A stretch of DNA of 64,000 nt from positions 123,990,663 through 124,054,662 of the forward strand of contig NC_092859.1 in assembly GCF_032062135.1 (NCBI RefSeq), in the 5' to 3' direction. The notes beneath the pieces were generated by a model that saw nothing but the letters and a program-made list of their open reading frames with translations, did no database searches and was not told the DNA's origin. The translations under genes were made by a program, and so were the position numbers. The number at the start of each line of letters is the position of its first letter. The first letter of the stretch is position 1. Shown in pieces: positions 12,960 through 25,489 of the stretch. The DNA is from Pyxicephalus adspersus (Eukaryota > Chordata > Amphibia > Anura > Pyxicephalidae).

Positions 12960-15780
12960 TATCTATTACAATGACCAATCCTAAAACATTACCTATTAAA
13001 AATGATTTACCCAATATTGGAATTGCCATTATTATAACACCTGGGAAGGGTAGGCTAAACTTTTTTAATGAACCTAAAGGCTACATATGCAGATGTATTA
13101 TGTTTATGTTTAATGTTAGGGCCATTAATATTTATTACATTGAATATTTTAATTCGAAACATATATATATATATATATTATTTATGTGTATGTGTGTACA
13201 TGTTTCTGAGGGTGCCGCCTAATTTCAATCACCTGCTTCTTCATGCTGTCAATTTTATTTTAATACTAAAAGCTGACACATTTTTCTGCAGTGTAAGACA
13301 TTTACTTTCTATTTATTTGAATGTTTTAATGGAGTAAAAGGGCAAATCTACATTTCACAAATAATTAATGTGCCTGCAGCATCAAATGCTTGTATTGTAG
13401 AAATGGTCCTTTTCTAGATGATTAATGAAACGACAACTTCAGGTTAAGGCAGCAAATCAAGGCTAGGGGCATGGAAAAGAGAAATGTTGTACTGTATATT
13501 AAACGTGAATATTACGTTCTTGTTTGCTCGTTACAGTCTAGAGAGAAATACAAATACAAGAACTGCCATAGACAACCTCTTACTAGCGGCCTGTTATTAA
13601 CTGATTATCGGCCTCAGTAATTCTTGGTTCACCAACCCAGGAACAAGTATTAGGACAGTCAGGTCAAAGTCTGAACACCTTACCTGCACACTTCATCTGG
13701 GTCAGAGACTTAAAGAGAGTCAATCACTATTCAATAATGGCAGCATCCACATTTCTGTAATGACGGGTTTATGTTATAGTTTATCTCCAGTCAGAACCAA
13801 AAACAGAAGCTTCCTTGCCACTCCTTTTACTAATCTAAATTTCCTGTTAATAATAAAATCATAAGAACACTAGTTACTCACACAAATCCATGCTCATGTG
13901 ATGTTGTTCAAAAGCATATTGGTGACCCACAGCCTATACCATGCTTTCTGATATTTCCATGTAGACCTCTACTTCTCTATTTCTCATTCAGTTTTTCTAT
14001 CCTAAATTCTGGCCTATAAATTACAGATCCAATAAAATAAAAAATCTGAAAGTAGCCCCACACAACTGCGAAAAATATGGTTTTCCAGAGAAAAGCAACG
14101 TAGCAATTCATCAAACTTTATATAGATGGGCACAAATCTCTACATTGTGATCTGTGATGTTGCAGGTTTGTATATTTGGTTTACTGTATATGTACACTAA
14201 GGTGCAATTCAGTGCTATAGCAAAATTTGCAGCAAGAAAAGTGCCCCAGTTCCCATAACCGTAACAAGTAATATCAAGATAAAACTGTTTGCCAATAATT
14301 TCAATTGTTTTTCTCTTTTTTCCACAATAATTAGGAAGTCAATTCCGTGTATATATCTTAGGAATTTATTAGGCCTGTAAATGTAGTATAAGTGAGCCAG
14401 AGCTGCATAAAGAGGATAAGTTAGCCAGGTACTTCCATATTTTTGGAAACACTGGTTCTCCTATTGCAGGGACTACCTTCACTTTCTGCTCTAGTCATGA
14501 CACAATCTTGTAGCTTGAACGTCTGTATGTGGTAAAAATGTCTGTATGTGGTAAAAATGCAATTTGCTGTTACAGATAAGATGTTGCTGCAGTGTAATTG
14601 TTTCCTATGAGCAGTCATGTGTAGAGTGCATATAAAGTGATTATATTAAGTTGAGTTTACTTTTGCTGTCAATCTGTCAATAACTATTTCCTCATCAGTT
14701 TTTTATCTTTTCTCCCAATACACTCCTTGTTTTACACTCATTTATGTTTTTTGTGACCTCTGGCACTATGGGCCTTTTGAGCTTCTGCTTTTTGTTAAAG
14801 AAGGATATTTAGATTATCGTTTATTAAATGTCATGCTTTACATTTATATCCAGCAACTTGAACCTGCGGAGCAAAAGTGGCATAGGTAAAATGTCATATA
14901 CACTGGATCATTATTACTACCATTTATTTTAAAAAATGTCAAGGCATATGGCAGCAAAGCAAGGTTATAAAACAGCAATTTAACACATAGTACAGCATAC
15001 TGTACACCAATATGTTAAAAAATAGGTTAGAAAGGAAATTTGCATTAATCAAATTGACAGTGTCAAAAATGATCATATCCCATTGTTGTCTGAAAAGTGT
15101 GAGAGCAAAGAATAAGTTATCCGAACCTCTGGCTGCACATATAGATATAAATATGAATCTTTTTACTTTTTTAATCAATTTAGTACTGTAGCAAGTGTTA
15201 CAAAAAAAATCTGTGCTGCCAGCCTAAAAGAAGGGTCAGACTATGGCACCCGCACACAGACTCTCCTATGGCCTGACCCTATTGAACACAGCTCTAGTCA
15301 ATGTCAGTCTCATCTACTGAGCAATGCTGTTGGTGGAGGAGAGGGTGTCAGACATCTAGGTTGCTGCTTGACAGTAGTTACCAGTTACCAATGTAACCTT
15401 ACTGTATTTAAAATAAAAAGAAATGTGTGGCTTAGTAATACGATTTCAATAAAGACATGTAAAAAGCAGCATCTAGACCAGAGAAAAGCAACCCTGGATG
15501 GGTGGAGATCTACATGAACAACACAAGGATTCAGTGATTACCAGGGTGTAGCTGGTTGGTCTGAGCTCTGCTCTGGTTGGGTTGAGTTCTGAGCTTGTTG
15601 GCATAGGTTCTAGCTTGGCTGAGTTCTGCCCTGAGTGGCATGATTTATGGCAGCTGGCACGATTTGGCCTGTGAGAGCAGTATACAATTTGGTCAGTTGC
15701 CCAAATAGTGATGCACCATTTTGCACAGACATGGAGATATGTACATGCACTCCCTCAACCATCTCTTCTTCAACTCTACT
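12960..15780. other. Non-coding stretch
   Basis: AT-rich, with an (AT)n tract near 13160-13178 and a 19-bp unit repeated twice at 14521-14558 (GTCTGTATGTGGTAAAAAT). About 15550-15670 has degenerate GTTCTGAGCTTGTTGGC-like repetition. No gene recognised. Confidence 0.4.
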
Positions 15781-15789
15781 GCCAACACA

Positions 15790-16262
15790 TTTGTTCCACC
15801 AATGTACTAACCCTTATATATCTGTTACACCACTGTACCACCCCTCCACACAACTGTTACACCAATGTATTTCTTGGACATCTGTTTAATCATTGTACCC
15901 CCTACACATTTGTTACACAACTGCACATGTTACACAACTGAACCCCTTACACATTGGTTACACAACTGCACCCATTAACATCTGTTACACCACTGTACCC
16001 CCTACACATTTGTTCTACTACTGTGCCCCTTACACATCTGTTACACCACTGTACCCCCTACACATCTGTAACCACTGTACCCCCTACACATCTGTAACAT
16101 CACTGTACCCCTTACACATTTGTTACACCACTGTACGCCTTACAGATCTGTTACACCACTGTACCCCCTACACATCTGTTATACTACTGTACCCACTACA
16201 CATCTGTTTAATCATTGTACCCCCTGTGTATCTGTTTCAAGACATGTATTACCAATGTACCC
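15790..16262. repeat. Minisatellite, about 28-bp unit
   Basis: Tandem imperfect copies of CACTGTACCCCCTACACATC + TGTTACAC, roughly 14-16 units, best preserved at 15990-16200. It explains the long threonine/tyrosine-rich open frame on the plus strand, which is not a gene. Confidence 0.92.
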
Positions 16263-16915
16263 CTATGTAAGTTTTCCTTGAGCTCCAGCAAACCACACCA
16301 CTGTCAGTCCTGTTCCTGCTCCCTTGACAGGCAACAAACCACTGCCATATATCACTTTCAGAGCTTCACCAGTTATTTAAATGTATATAATCAGGTGAGA
16401 TGTGTGTGTATACCTTCCAACAGCTCATTGTGTTTTCAAAGCCTCATGATATGCCAAACTAATTTGTAGGGATGCATACAGGTAGCTTTGTTGCTCCTTT
16501 ATAGGGATAATCAATACAAGGTGAAAAGTTAGAAAGGCCTCAGGTAAGGATAGCAAGGCTCTGGCTGCTATGTAACCTGGAAACTGTCCAGGGTATGATA
16601 TCATTAACTACACAAACACTGGGCAGCATAGCAAACATGCTTCGAGCTCTATTCATATCCCTTCTCCAGATGTGAATAATGTAAGTCTTAAGGCTATACA
16701 CATATACTGTACTTATATATATATATATACATTTTCTGCTCATTCTTGAGAAAGTCTGTTCTTTCCAACCCCTTGAACCCCTATGAACACCTCAGTGAGC
16801 TGTCAAGTCTCTGTGGTAAATGCAGCAAAAAGATGTACCACCTGTGGTTCCTTCTGCCATCATATGCTGTGCCCTTTGGCTGTTTCTCTAGAAAACTCTG
16901 CAAGCTCGGCCCTTC

Positions 16916-18200
16916 TTAGTTACATAGTAGGTTGAAAAAAGACATCCATGGCAAGTCCATCAAGTTCAACCGCTAGGGAAATAAACATATCCCAAATATA
17001 AAACCCTATAGGACATAGTTGGTCCAGAGGAAAGGCAAAAAAAAAACCCTAGTTAAATATGCTTGAACAGGGGAAAAAATCCTTCCTGATTCCATGAGGC
17101 AATCAGATGTTCCCTGGATCAATGGTCTCTGTTATCTTCATCCAGTTTCATAAAACAATCTATAGTAGTTGCTGAAACTACTTCCTGAGGGAGCTGATTC
17201 CACATTTTCACAGACCTTACAGTGAAGAATCCCTTCCTTATCCAGTGCCTAAACTTCTTCCCCATCACTGCAGTTTATTCCTCTTTTGATACAAGAAAGT
17301 ACTTTGCTAGCTTTAGATATTGCAGCTTGGCATTCCATGCTGGTATTACGCCTATGATCTACCAGAACCCCCAGATCCTTTTCCATTTCGGACCCCCCCC
17401 CAACTGTATTCCCCCCAGACAGTATGAAGCATGCATGTTGTTAGCCCCAAGTGCATATTATCAGTTATCTGATTTAAATGTTATTTGCCACTTGGCTGCC
17501 CAATCAAACAGTACATCCAGGTTTGCTTGTAGATTATAGACATGCTGTATGGACCTAATTCCATTACATAGTTTGGTATCATCTCCAAACACAGAAATGG
17601 TACTTTCAATCCCAAACTCTATATCATTTATAAAGATGTTAAACAGTAAAGGTCCCAACACTGAACCCGGGGTACACCACTAATAACCTTAGAACATTCA
17701 GAGTATGAATCATTAATTACAACTCTCTGAGTGCGGTCCTTAAGCCAGTTCTCTATCTGTTTACAGATTGACTTTTCCAAACCTATTGACCCTAACTGGC
17801 ATAATAACCGTCTGTGGGGTACAGTGTCAAATGCTTTCTCAAAGTCCAAGTACACTATATAAACTGCTACTTCCTCATACAAAGAGAGTAAATTTGTTTG
17901 ACAACTTTGGTCTTTCTTGAAGCCATGCTGACTATCACCTATAATAATATTTTCTAGCAGAAACTCCTCTATGTGGTTCTTTATCAAACTCTCTAGGACC
18001 TTTCCAACAATGGATGTTAAACTAACTGGTCTGTAGCTACCTGGTAATGACTTTGCTACGTTTTTGTAGATAGGGACCACATTGGCCTTACACCAATCCA
18101 TTGCTACTATGCCAGAGATTAAAGAGTCCCACAAATGAGAAATAATGGCTAAAAATACCTGAGCTCAGCTCTTTGAGGACACGTGGATGTAATCCATTAT
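16916..18200 (-). mobile_element. CR1-like LINE, 5'-truncated, with broken reverse transcriptase
   Basis: Minus-strand element encoding the middle of a non-LTR reverse transcriptase, followed by a 3' UTR ending near CAACCTACTATGTAACTA at 16918, similar to the TATGTAA-type tails of CR1/L2 elements. No endonuclease domain or ORF1 is present, the usual 5' truncation. The 5' limit is approximate. Confidence 0.8.
17461..18134 (-). pseudogene. Reverse transcriptase fragment of a CR1-like LINE (frameshifted)
   Basis: The upstream frame (18134 to 17628) shows SYRPVSLTS, HGFKKDQSC, YLDFEKAFDTVPH (motif A with catalytic Asp) and ISGVP. The match then jumps to another frame (LGPLLFNIFINDI) with FGDDTKL as motif C, the catalytic FxDD. 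The shift falls at about 17640-17670. The gene is dead in this copy. Confidence 0.85.
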
Positions 18201-18249
18201 CCATCCTTTTGTCTGTCTACAGTTGTGCTGCATGGGTCGGGCATGTCAG

Positions 18250-20330
18250 GCAGTATTACAGGGGTCATGATTCACCAATACCAGGACCATGATCCACTAA
18301 TAGGTCTTGATTTATCTATTGCCTATCCTGATCTAAACACTAGACTGGTTCCTTGTTTTGGGGCCAGTCTCTTTGCTGGGGTAGTATAATGGTATAATAG
18401 CATAGCATATAGCTATGCATATAATAGCATATAATGGCATTTCTTTATTGTCTAAACTTATGTTATAGTTTATCATTGTACTCTACTATAAATTTTATAA
18501 AAGAAACTGACACAAAAAACACTTTTTTGATCTTCAATTGGCCATGCCCTTTTGATTGTCTTCACAAAAAATCAAATTTTTACTAAATTATTGTTTTTTC
18601 TGTTTTGTTATAAACCACGAAGAGAGTGTTACTACCACAACTTAGGCCCTAAAATGAACATATACCTCCTAAAGTCTCCTAGAAGGGACTAAGCCATAGA
18701 ATTCAGGCAAAGATTATGCACCAGCTAGGGGGGGGGGGGGCTTCTATCATAGTCTTGTGATGAATTATGTCCTATGGGCTAATTTCCTTCTTCTTTATAG
18801 GACCCTGGCTCATGACTTAACGGCTGGAGCGCGTAGTTTAATGAAAATCTGATCTGCTGTCGTCCTTTTAAAGTAAGCCTAAAATGTAAAAGTCAACAAA
18901 AGGAGGGAAACAAGAAGAGGAACCAAAGGAGCATAGCAAATCATAACCCCCCCCCCAACCAGCTGGCATTTGCTAGGCTCCCTTGCCATTCCATATCATT
19001 CTGTTTGCCGTAGTGGAACATAAGAGTTGTTACAGAACGTAAACATTTACTATGATTTGTTTTTTTTAGTAACTTATATTTCCTTGTGAGTCTTCAGTCT
19101 GATCTTGTCGAGTCTACAATACAAATGGGTTAACCCCTCTTGAAAATGTTGATAAATGAAAGATCTCAGCCCAATTGCAGCCAGTAGTAATAGTACTAAG
19201 ATGTTCCTGGAGCGTGTCAAAATGCCATTAGCAGGCCTTTTTGAAGACCAGCAGTTAAGTCTAATCTAGGGTTACTTACAAACTGGTTGCTAGGCAATGT
19301 GTTCTCTACTTCAAAGCATGGTCTGCACTTTAACTGAGGCTAACAATTAGTTGTCTGCAGTAGTCTTCTTCAGCTTCTTATTTTAAGACTGTAATCCATG
19401 TGAGCATCTTGTGCTGGGTGATCATGTGTGTAAACAGACAATGCTTATCTGTTTTAGCACTGCCAATTTCTTAAAATATAGTAAGGCGCTAAAATCCATT
19501 TACAAAGATAGAAAATGGCATCCTAAAACACCTTCACAAAGATAGTGTCACAAACAATCCCAATAGATCAGAATAGGGAGCTGGTTGGAGCCGACTGCCC
19601 CAACCACCAGCAGCAATACTTCACATGTATTGGAGTTACTTCTTGTGTAGACTGGTGCGGTCTCTACAGACAAAAACCTAGGATCATCTCATATGAATAA
19701 GTCTTTTTGTTAGAATACAGATTAGGTGGTTCCAGGTAGGTATAGGTGATTTTTCATTGACATTCTATAAAAGCAAGTCAAAGGCACAAACGAGACTTTG
19801 CCAATAATATAAACCTTCACAGACTGCAACAAGAATTTCCTATTATTCTGGTTATTATTGTCTCAAATTAATTGAAATTACATAAAGGATTACATACATA
19901 TTCTGAGATTAAAGCAATTATATGTACATATTAACAATATTTGTTATCCTTCTGAACCATTTGCAGCATTCATCAATACATACACTCACTTCATATCATT
20001 TCTTTGCAGAATTGCTTTAGGCCAATATTAGGAGTAGGACTGGAAACATTACTCAAAACATTCCCCAGAAGTATTTGTCTGCTTCTTCAGGAGGTTTATA
20101 TTAAGACTGTAAACAACCCAACCATCAGGCATGGCATCCACAGCAAGGGTAGGGATCTATGAAGTGAATGGTGATATAATAGGCAGCAGATGGTTTTGGG
20201 AGTGTAGGAGGCTAACAAATATTTAAATGTATTAGAATATGTATGTATTCCTTTATGTATTTTTTTTTTTTATTATTAGATGTTAATAAAAAAATAAGAA
20301 GTTATGTTGGTTCTAGTCTATGAATGTATT
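18250..20330. other. Non-coding stretch
   Basis: Holds a 13-base G run (18728-18740) and a 10-base C run (18947-18956). No exon, RNA gene or clear mobile element recognised. Confidence 0.4.
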
Positions 20331-20331
20331 T

Positions 20332-20443
20332 CATACAGGTAACATACATTTATGCTTTTCATACAGGTAACATACATTTATGCTTTTCATACAGGTAACA
20401 TACATTTATGCTTTTCATACAGGTAACATACATTTATGCTTTT
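20332..20443. repeat. 28-bp tandem repeat, four exact units
   Basis: Four head-to-tail copies of CATACAGGTAACATACATTT + ATGCTTTT, with no mismatch seen. Recent expansion or collapse is likely. Confidence 0.95.
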
Positions 20444-20630
20444 TACTTGTTTTATAGAAGGTCAATAAAAAACGGCAGATGGCCTCCTGAAACCACCTAA
20501 TTTGTATTTTACCAATTGACACACTTCAAATAAAGTGAATCCTGGCTTTTCCCTTAGAGGATAGAAGAGCCTGAGGTTCAGCTTTTAATATAACCCCCCA
20601 AAACAATGTCTTTGACAGCACCATCTAATG

Positions 20631-20918
20631 CAGTGTTTCTCAACCTTTTTAACATGGAGTAACCCTTGAAATTACTTTCATGTCTTCAGGGAACCCCTTC
20701 TATAATTACTATATCCACAGCTAACGTACAGTTGGTGGTCAGTGGGAATAATGCCTCTTACATTGCTTGCCAGTGAAAAGAATGTCACCCAGCAGATAGC
20801 CAAAAAGCTCATTGGTGTAAGATAAACTGACAGGCACAAACGGCACATTGCTCAAAGAACCCCTAGCAACCTCTGGAGGAACCTTAGGGGTCCATAGAAC
20901 CCTGTTTGAGAAACAATG
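20631..20918 (+). mobile_element. hAT-type MITE, CAGTGTTTCTCAACC family, copy 2, with perfect 8-bp TSD
   Basis: A 288-bp element with ends CAGTGTTTCTCAACC and GTTTGAGAAACAATG. Flanked by ATCTAATG on both sides (20623-20630 and 20919-20926), confirming a hAT-type insertion. Confidence 0.9.
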
Positions 20919-20999
20919 ATCTAATGTAAGTTACTAATGTAAAACTGCAAATATGTTGCTTCTTCTGCAATAACTGTTCTTACCTGATCACATCCCAGC

Positions 21000-21175
21000 T
21001 GTCAAAATTTATCCCGGCTTCCCTTGTGCATGCTGAGAATGAATGTTACGAAGATTACGTCATATCAACAGGACCAAACATGATAGCAGAAGATCATCTA
21101 CAGGAAGAAAAGAAGAAGGAAGATGGCCATGTGACGCAACAGAGATAGGTGAGTATCACTGATTTACTTCTGCAT
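21000..21175 (+). repeat. Related dispersed repeat fragment
   Basis: Contains AGAAGAAGGAAGATGGCCAT, GTGACGCAACAGAGATAGG and TGAGTATCACTGATTTAC, similar in order to the ends of the family described at 411 and 3530. No coding capacity. Confidence 0.35.
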
Positions 21176-21179
21176 TAAT

Positions 21180-23020
21180 ACTTTCTGATTTATTCACCCA
21201 GAATGAGGAGACAGCTGGAATGTCCATTGGAGCTATCTGCATGCTTGTTTCAGGTGGTGACTGAGACTACTAAAACCAGAATATCAGTTTTACATCGAAT
21301 CAGCATTCTTTAGAATGAGATCAGCCATGGTGGCTTACATCATCTCTCAGTGATACGTTCACTTTAAATGAATATTGTTTTTCCTCTATGAAGAATATAT
21401 TTAGTGCACATTTTTATAAATAATTGCAAACAACAGGCAAGAATGGAAAGAAACTGATTTATATTTCTCATATTTTAGATTCCTTGGCAGTTTATTTTTA
21501 TCAGCCTTTTTTATTATTGGAGACCCTTTTAGTGGAAGTGATTGAGTGTTCTTGCAGAGGTTTTTGTGAGCGGAAGAATTAGAAGAGTGAATTGTGACTT
21601 GAGCTCTTTTCAAGCAGCTATACAATGTAAGAGAGCTTCGTGTTTATCACTAAAGTAATCTCTTTTCTGAGAGATCTAGCTTGATCTGATTTTTTAATAA
21701 AGACTGTTGTATGCTCTTCTTTTTCCAATAGCATATTTCCACATTTTTATGGGAAATATGACAGCATTCATCCCCCGCTGTCACTTGTAAAAGAATAAGT
21801 CATCAAAATCAGTCAGACACCACATCCTATTACGGAAGAAATACACGTAGATCTTCCATTTTGTACTAACTCATATCTTTTGATTTAGATAAATACCTGT
21901 CTTCCTTTTATCAAGCACAGATAAAATGAAAGACCAACCAACTATTGTAGGAAAGGAGCTATAACCCATTTTATTACCTTTTATTGGGCTACAGCTCCCA
22001 CTGAAATCAAGGCAACCTTAACTTTTATTAGCCTTGTGGTAGAAATAATGAGGGTTATTAATTGGAATGCCTGATGAGGCCTCAAGGACAATTTAATACA
22101 AAATGCAAGAAGGGGGCAAGTGTGTTAACTTACTCAACATATCTTGTAAAAGGGTCTCTCAGGAACCGGATGGTAACCAAGAATAAAAGGGAATAATAAA
22201 AAAGACGAGCAAAGGTGGTCAATGCTAATGAATTATTTGCTGCTCTTTAGAGAAGAAATTCTTTAGAAGTGTTTTTTATGAAAGATGTATACCGATGAAT
22301 CCTAATTTTTGTCATTTTTCCATATCTACTTTCTTAAAGGGACCCTTGTCACTTTGCAGTACCTGTGTTATGATAAGCTGTTTATTGATACTTCTCTCGG
22401 GACACATCTCTCCAGAAATCCTTAGGTAGCAGCTATGGAAACTCTGAAAATCAGACTTTTAAAGGTAAAGTCAGTTGGTGCCAGTGTTAATAGGCTCCTA
22501 ATATTTTATAACTACCTCTCTCCCCATTTAATATTATAGGGATGTAAAAGCAACTTGAAGAAAATCAAATGCAGCTTAGCTGTGGGAACAATGCACTCAC
22601 AATTAATTCCTATTAATCTCAGAAACATTTTAAACTGATCTCCAAACATCACCGGATTTTCCATAGTAGCCTGTTGACACCAACCCTTACACAATACCAA
22701 TATTGTCAGATCAGCGAATAAAAAAAATGTCAATGAAGGATAGGTGAAGAAAATGCAAATTAGTTAGGTGAAAATTTTACAAAATTTTGCAGATTCTATC
22801 TAGAGATTGCTAAAGAATTAAAGTGATATGAGAGAACAAGCAACAAAAAGTTTACAATGGCCTCAATTCACAAATAGCATTAGATGGAAGAGAGAAAAAG
22901 CATAGTTGGACTTTTAATGCTCAAAGCCATTTTTCAAGGGTCCTACACACACAAAAACTCTGCATAACAGAGGTTTGAAATTTATATACTTAAATGAAGG
23001 CTGGGTTTTTAAATATTTCC
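21180..23020. other. Non-coding stretch
   Basis: AT-rich sequence without a recognised gene; short open frames lack domain resemblance. Confidence 0.4.
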
Positions 23021-23025
23021 TTATA

Positions 23026-23492
23026 CAGGTAGTCCCCAGGTTACATACGAGATAAGGACTGTGGGTTTGTTCTTAAGTTGAATTTGTATGTAAGTCGGAA
23101 CAGGTACATTATTTTTATAAATGCAAATAGGACAGATGTTTGTCTCAACATATTAATGGGCAGCATGGAGTCAGTTACTGTATAAAATCCTCACTGTGAG
23201 CTAATCTCAAAAAAAAAAAAACTGTATGGAGCCTAGACATTCATTAACTTCTGGAGCAAGCTGTGCTTTGATATGCAAAAAGAAACAACTGCAGAGTTAG
23301 TCTTGTTAATTATTGAGTTTCAAAAGCTTGCAGAAGAGCTCAGTCTCTGCTATATTTAGCAAAAGGTTTCTTCTACAAGTCATGCAAACCGCCCCCCTCC
23401 ACGGCTCCATCCTGCACACGAGGGAGCAGGGAAACCCTATTCGTATCTAGGAGTCGTCCGTATGTCAGATGTCCTTAACCAGGGACTACCTG
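23026..23492 (+). mobile_element. Tigger-like (TcMar) non-autonomous element, copy 2
   Basis: Begins CAGGTAGTCCCCAGGTTACA and ends CCAGGGACTACCTG, with TA on both sides. Inverse of 5887-6342 with moderate divergence and small indels, so the two inserted independently. Confidence 0.8.
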
Positions 23493-24831
23493 TATGTTTT
23501 TTTTAAATGCCATGAGACCAAACAAGCACAGTATTTATAGCCTACATCTATATGGTTACTGCCAAGTTAAGTTACTTGCATCATATACTCGTATATATAT
23601 ATATATATTGGAAGTCCACTGTGAGATGCCCACAAGAATATCTGGTTCTGCCCTGCTTTATTAGCTATATCAATACAATACAACTCGGGCAAGGGGGGAT
23701 AATGCTTTTAAAACTTAGTTTGAAAATCATTATTTTACTAATTAGCAAACATGAATGCAACATGCACAGGAACATTGCAAGGATGCAACATGCTGCAGAA
23801 TTTTTGGTTAATCTAAGCCAAAAACCAAACCAAACCATTGTGGAAAGAAGACTGTACTTTGCACATTGCAAAGTATTCACTCACTAACAGTTGTTATGAA
23901 TTTCGGTGATACCGTTATGTGACAATCCGCCTGTAAGTGTACACTTTGTCATAACTATCAGATAAAATACATCCACCAAAATGCTGGGAAACAACTTTCT
24001 GAAACCTGGTATCATCTATATATATTATCTATATTTCTGTAGCACAGGATAAGCGATATTGTTTTGAAGTTATATCATGCTGGCACTAATCTCATTAGGA
24101 GCACTCATCAATATTTATGTCACCATGGAGATAACAAGTGTCCAATCACCTCCACAGTTTATTCTTATAACTCATCCAGAAAGGATGCATTAGCATCAAA
24201 CATAATGAATATTATGTCTGCATGATTATACTATTATTTATAGTCCAATAGGTCATTACATCATTAGCACAAATAAAAGAATTCTTAGAGGAAAATGTCT
24301 AGTAGGGGTATTGGCTTTTTTTCTAGCACAATAGATCTAATTCTGCACTGAACAGAAGAGGTATAACAAAGGAAATTTAGCAATTTGAAAATATATCTCC
24401 AGGGTCATAATGAAATATTGCTGCAAAGTTTAGGACTAATAAAGTAAATTGGTGACACAGCACCTGTTTGAAGAATAGGATAATGCATAAAAATTGTAAA
24501 TGTCAGCATTGCATGGATTTTACACCAAAATTACATGTTATAAAAAACCAAACCTGAAAACTGGGAGGCTGCCATTGCTGATCTTTTCATTTTAATAGTG
24601 CACAGCAGAAAGAATGCAGGATTACCTATTTAGCTGGTTGATTTTAGAGAAACCAAAGCTCAAAATATTGGCATTAGCAAAGAAGAAAGCAAGACCCATG
24701 CCCAGACTGGCGTCCTAACGGAAAAGTGGGGCTTTTATGGGTTGTTGGCAAAAGAATAGCTTTACATACAAGTATACAACAAAACATGAATTACTGTACA
24801 TTTTCAAAGAATCTGAGCAGAGTTCAATGGC

Positions 24832-25484
24832 TGTCACACTTACCTCTTCCTCATTAAAGCGCAGGTGTCTCTCTCCTGAGCATGTGGGAAGTTCTGACTC
24901 TGGGCGTGCCTGTGCTCCTAAGATTTATTAGTTTTGCCCAACCCGCTGGCCAATCAGGAAGTAGCCTCTTTATCATCCCTGGCTATTTAGCTAGTCAAGG
25001 CACAGCACTCAGTGTTCGTGCAACGTGTCTCCACTGGTGCCGAGCCCCTAATTCTGTTGAGCTAGTTCCAGCCAACTTCCCTGTGCTGTTCCAGTGTTCC
25101 TGTCTGTCTGTGGATATCCTTGAGTCACCTGTACCTCCTGTTGCTTCCAGTGTCTCCTATGTTCACTGTGTCTGCAGTGGCCCCTGTGTCACTCGTGTCT
25201 GTCTCCTGGATCCCTGGCAATCTATTGCTGGCTTATGACCTGATCTTGCTTGCTTGTTGACTGCCTTGACCCCAGATTTCCCTGACAATTCTTCTGCGTT
25301 GTGATTTGGTACCATGCATTTCCTGTCCACCCTGGTATGCCAGCAGCGCAACATCCTCACCACTAGAGGCTCTGGAGAAGACCTGGTTACTGCTTAGACT
25401 CTGCACCTTGGCCCTTCTCAGGGCTGGCAACATTTTTGTGCAATCCATAGTGCCCCCTAGTGACCCTCTCTCCCCATTGTGACA
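24832..25484. mobile_element. Solo LTR with 5-bp TSD
   Basis: A 653-bp block starting TGTCACACTTACC and ending CCCCATTGTGACA, so the ends are short inverted TGTCACA/TGTGACA repeats with TG...CA termini. ATGGC flanks it on both sides (24827-24831 and 25485-25489). No internal gag-pol sequence adjoins, so it is a solo LTR of a retroelement, family undetermined. GC content is clearly above its surroundings. Confidence 0.87.
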
Positions 25485-25489
25485 ATGGC

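Noticed and set aside
15893..16270. 125-codon plus-strand open frame
   Set aside because: Entirely generated by the 28-bp minisatellite.
20332..20443. CRISPR-like array of 28-bp repeats
   Set aside because: Units are directly adjacent with no spacers and the genome is a vertebrate; it is a simple tandem repeat.
24882..25238. 118-codon plus-strand open frame with Cys/Val-rich translation
   Set aside because: Lies wholly inside the solo LTR; no known protein resemblance.
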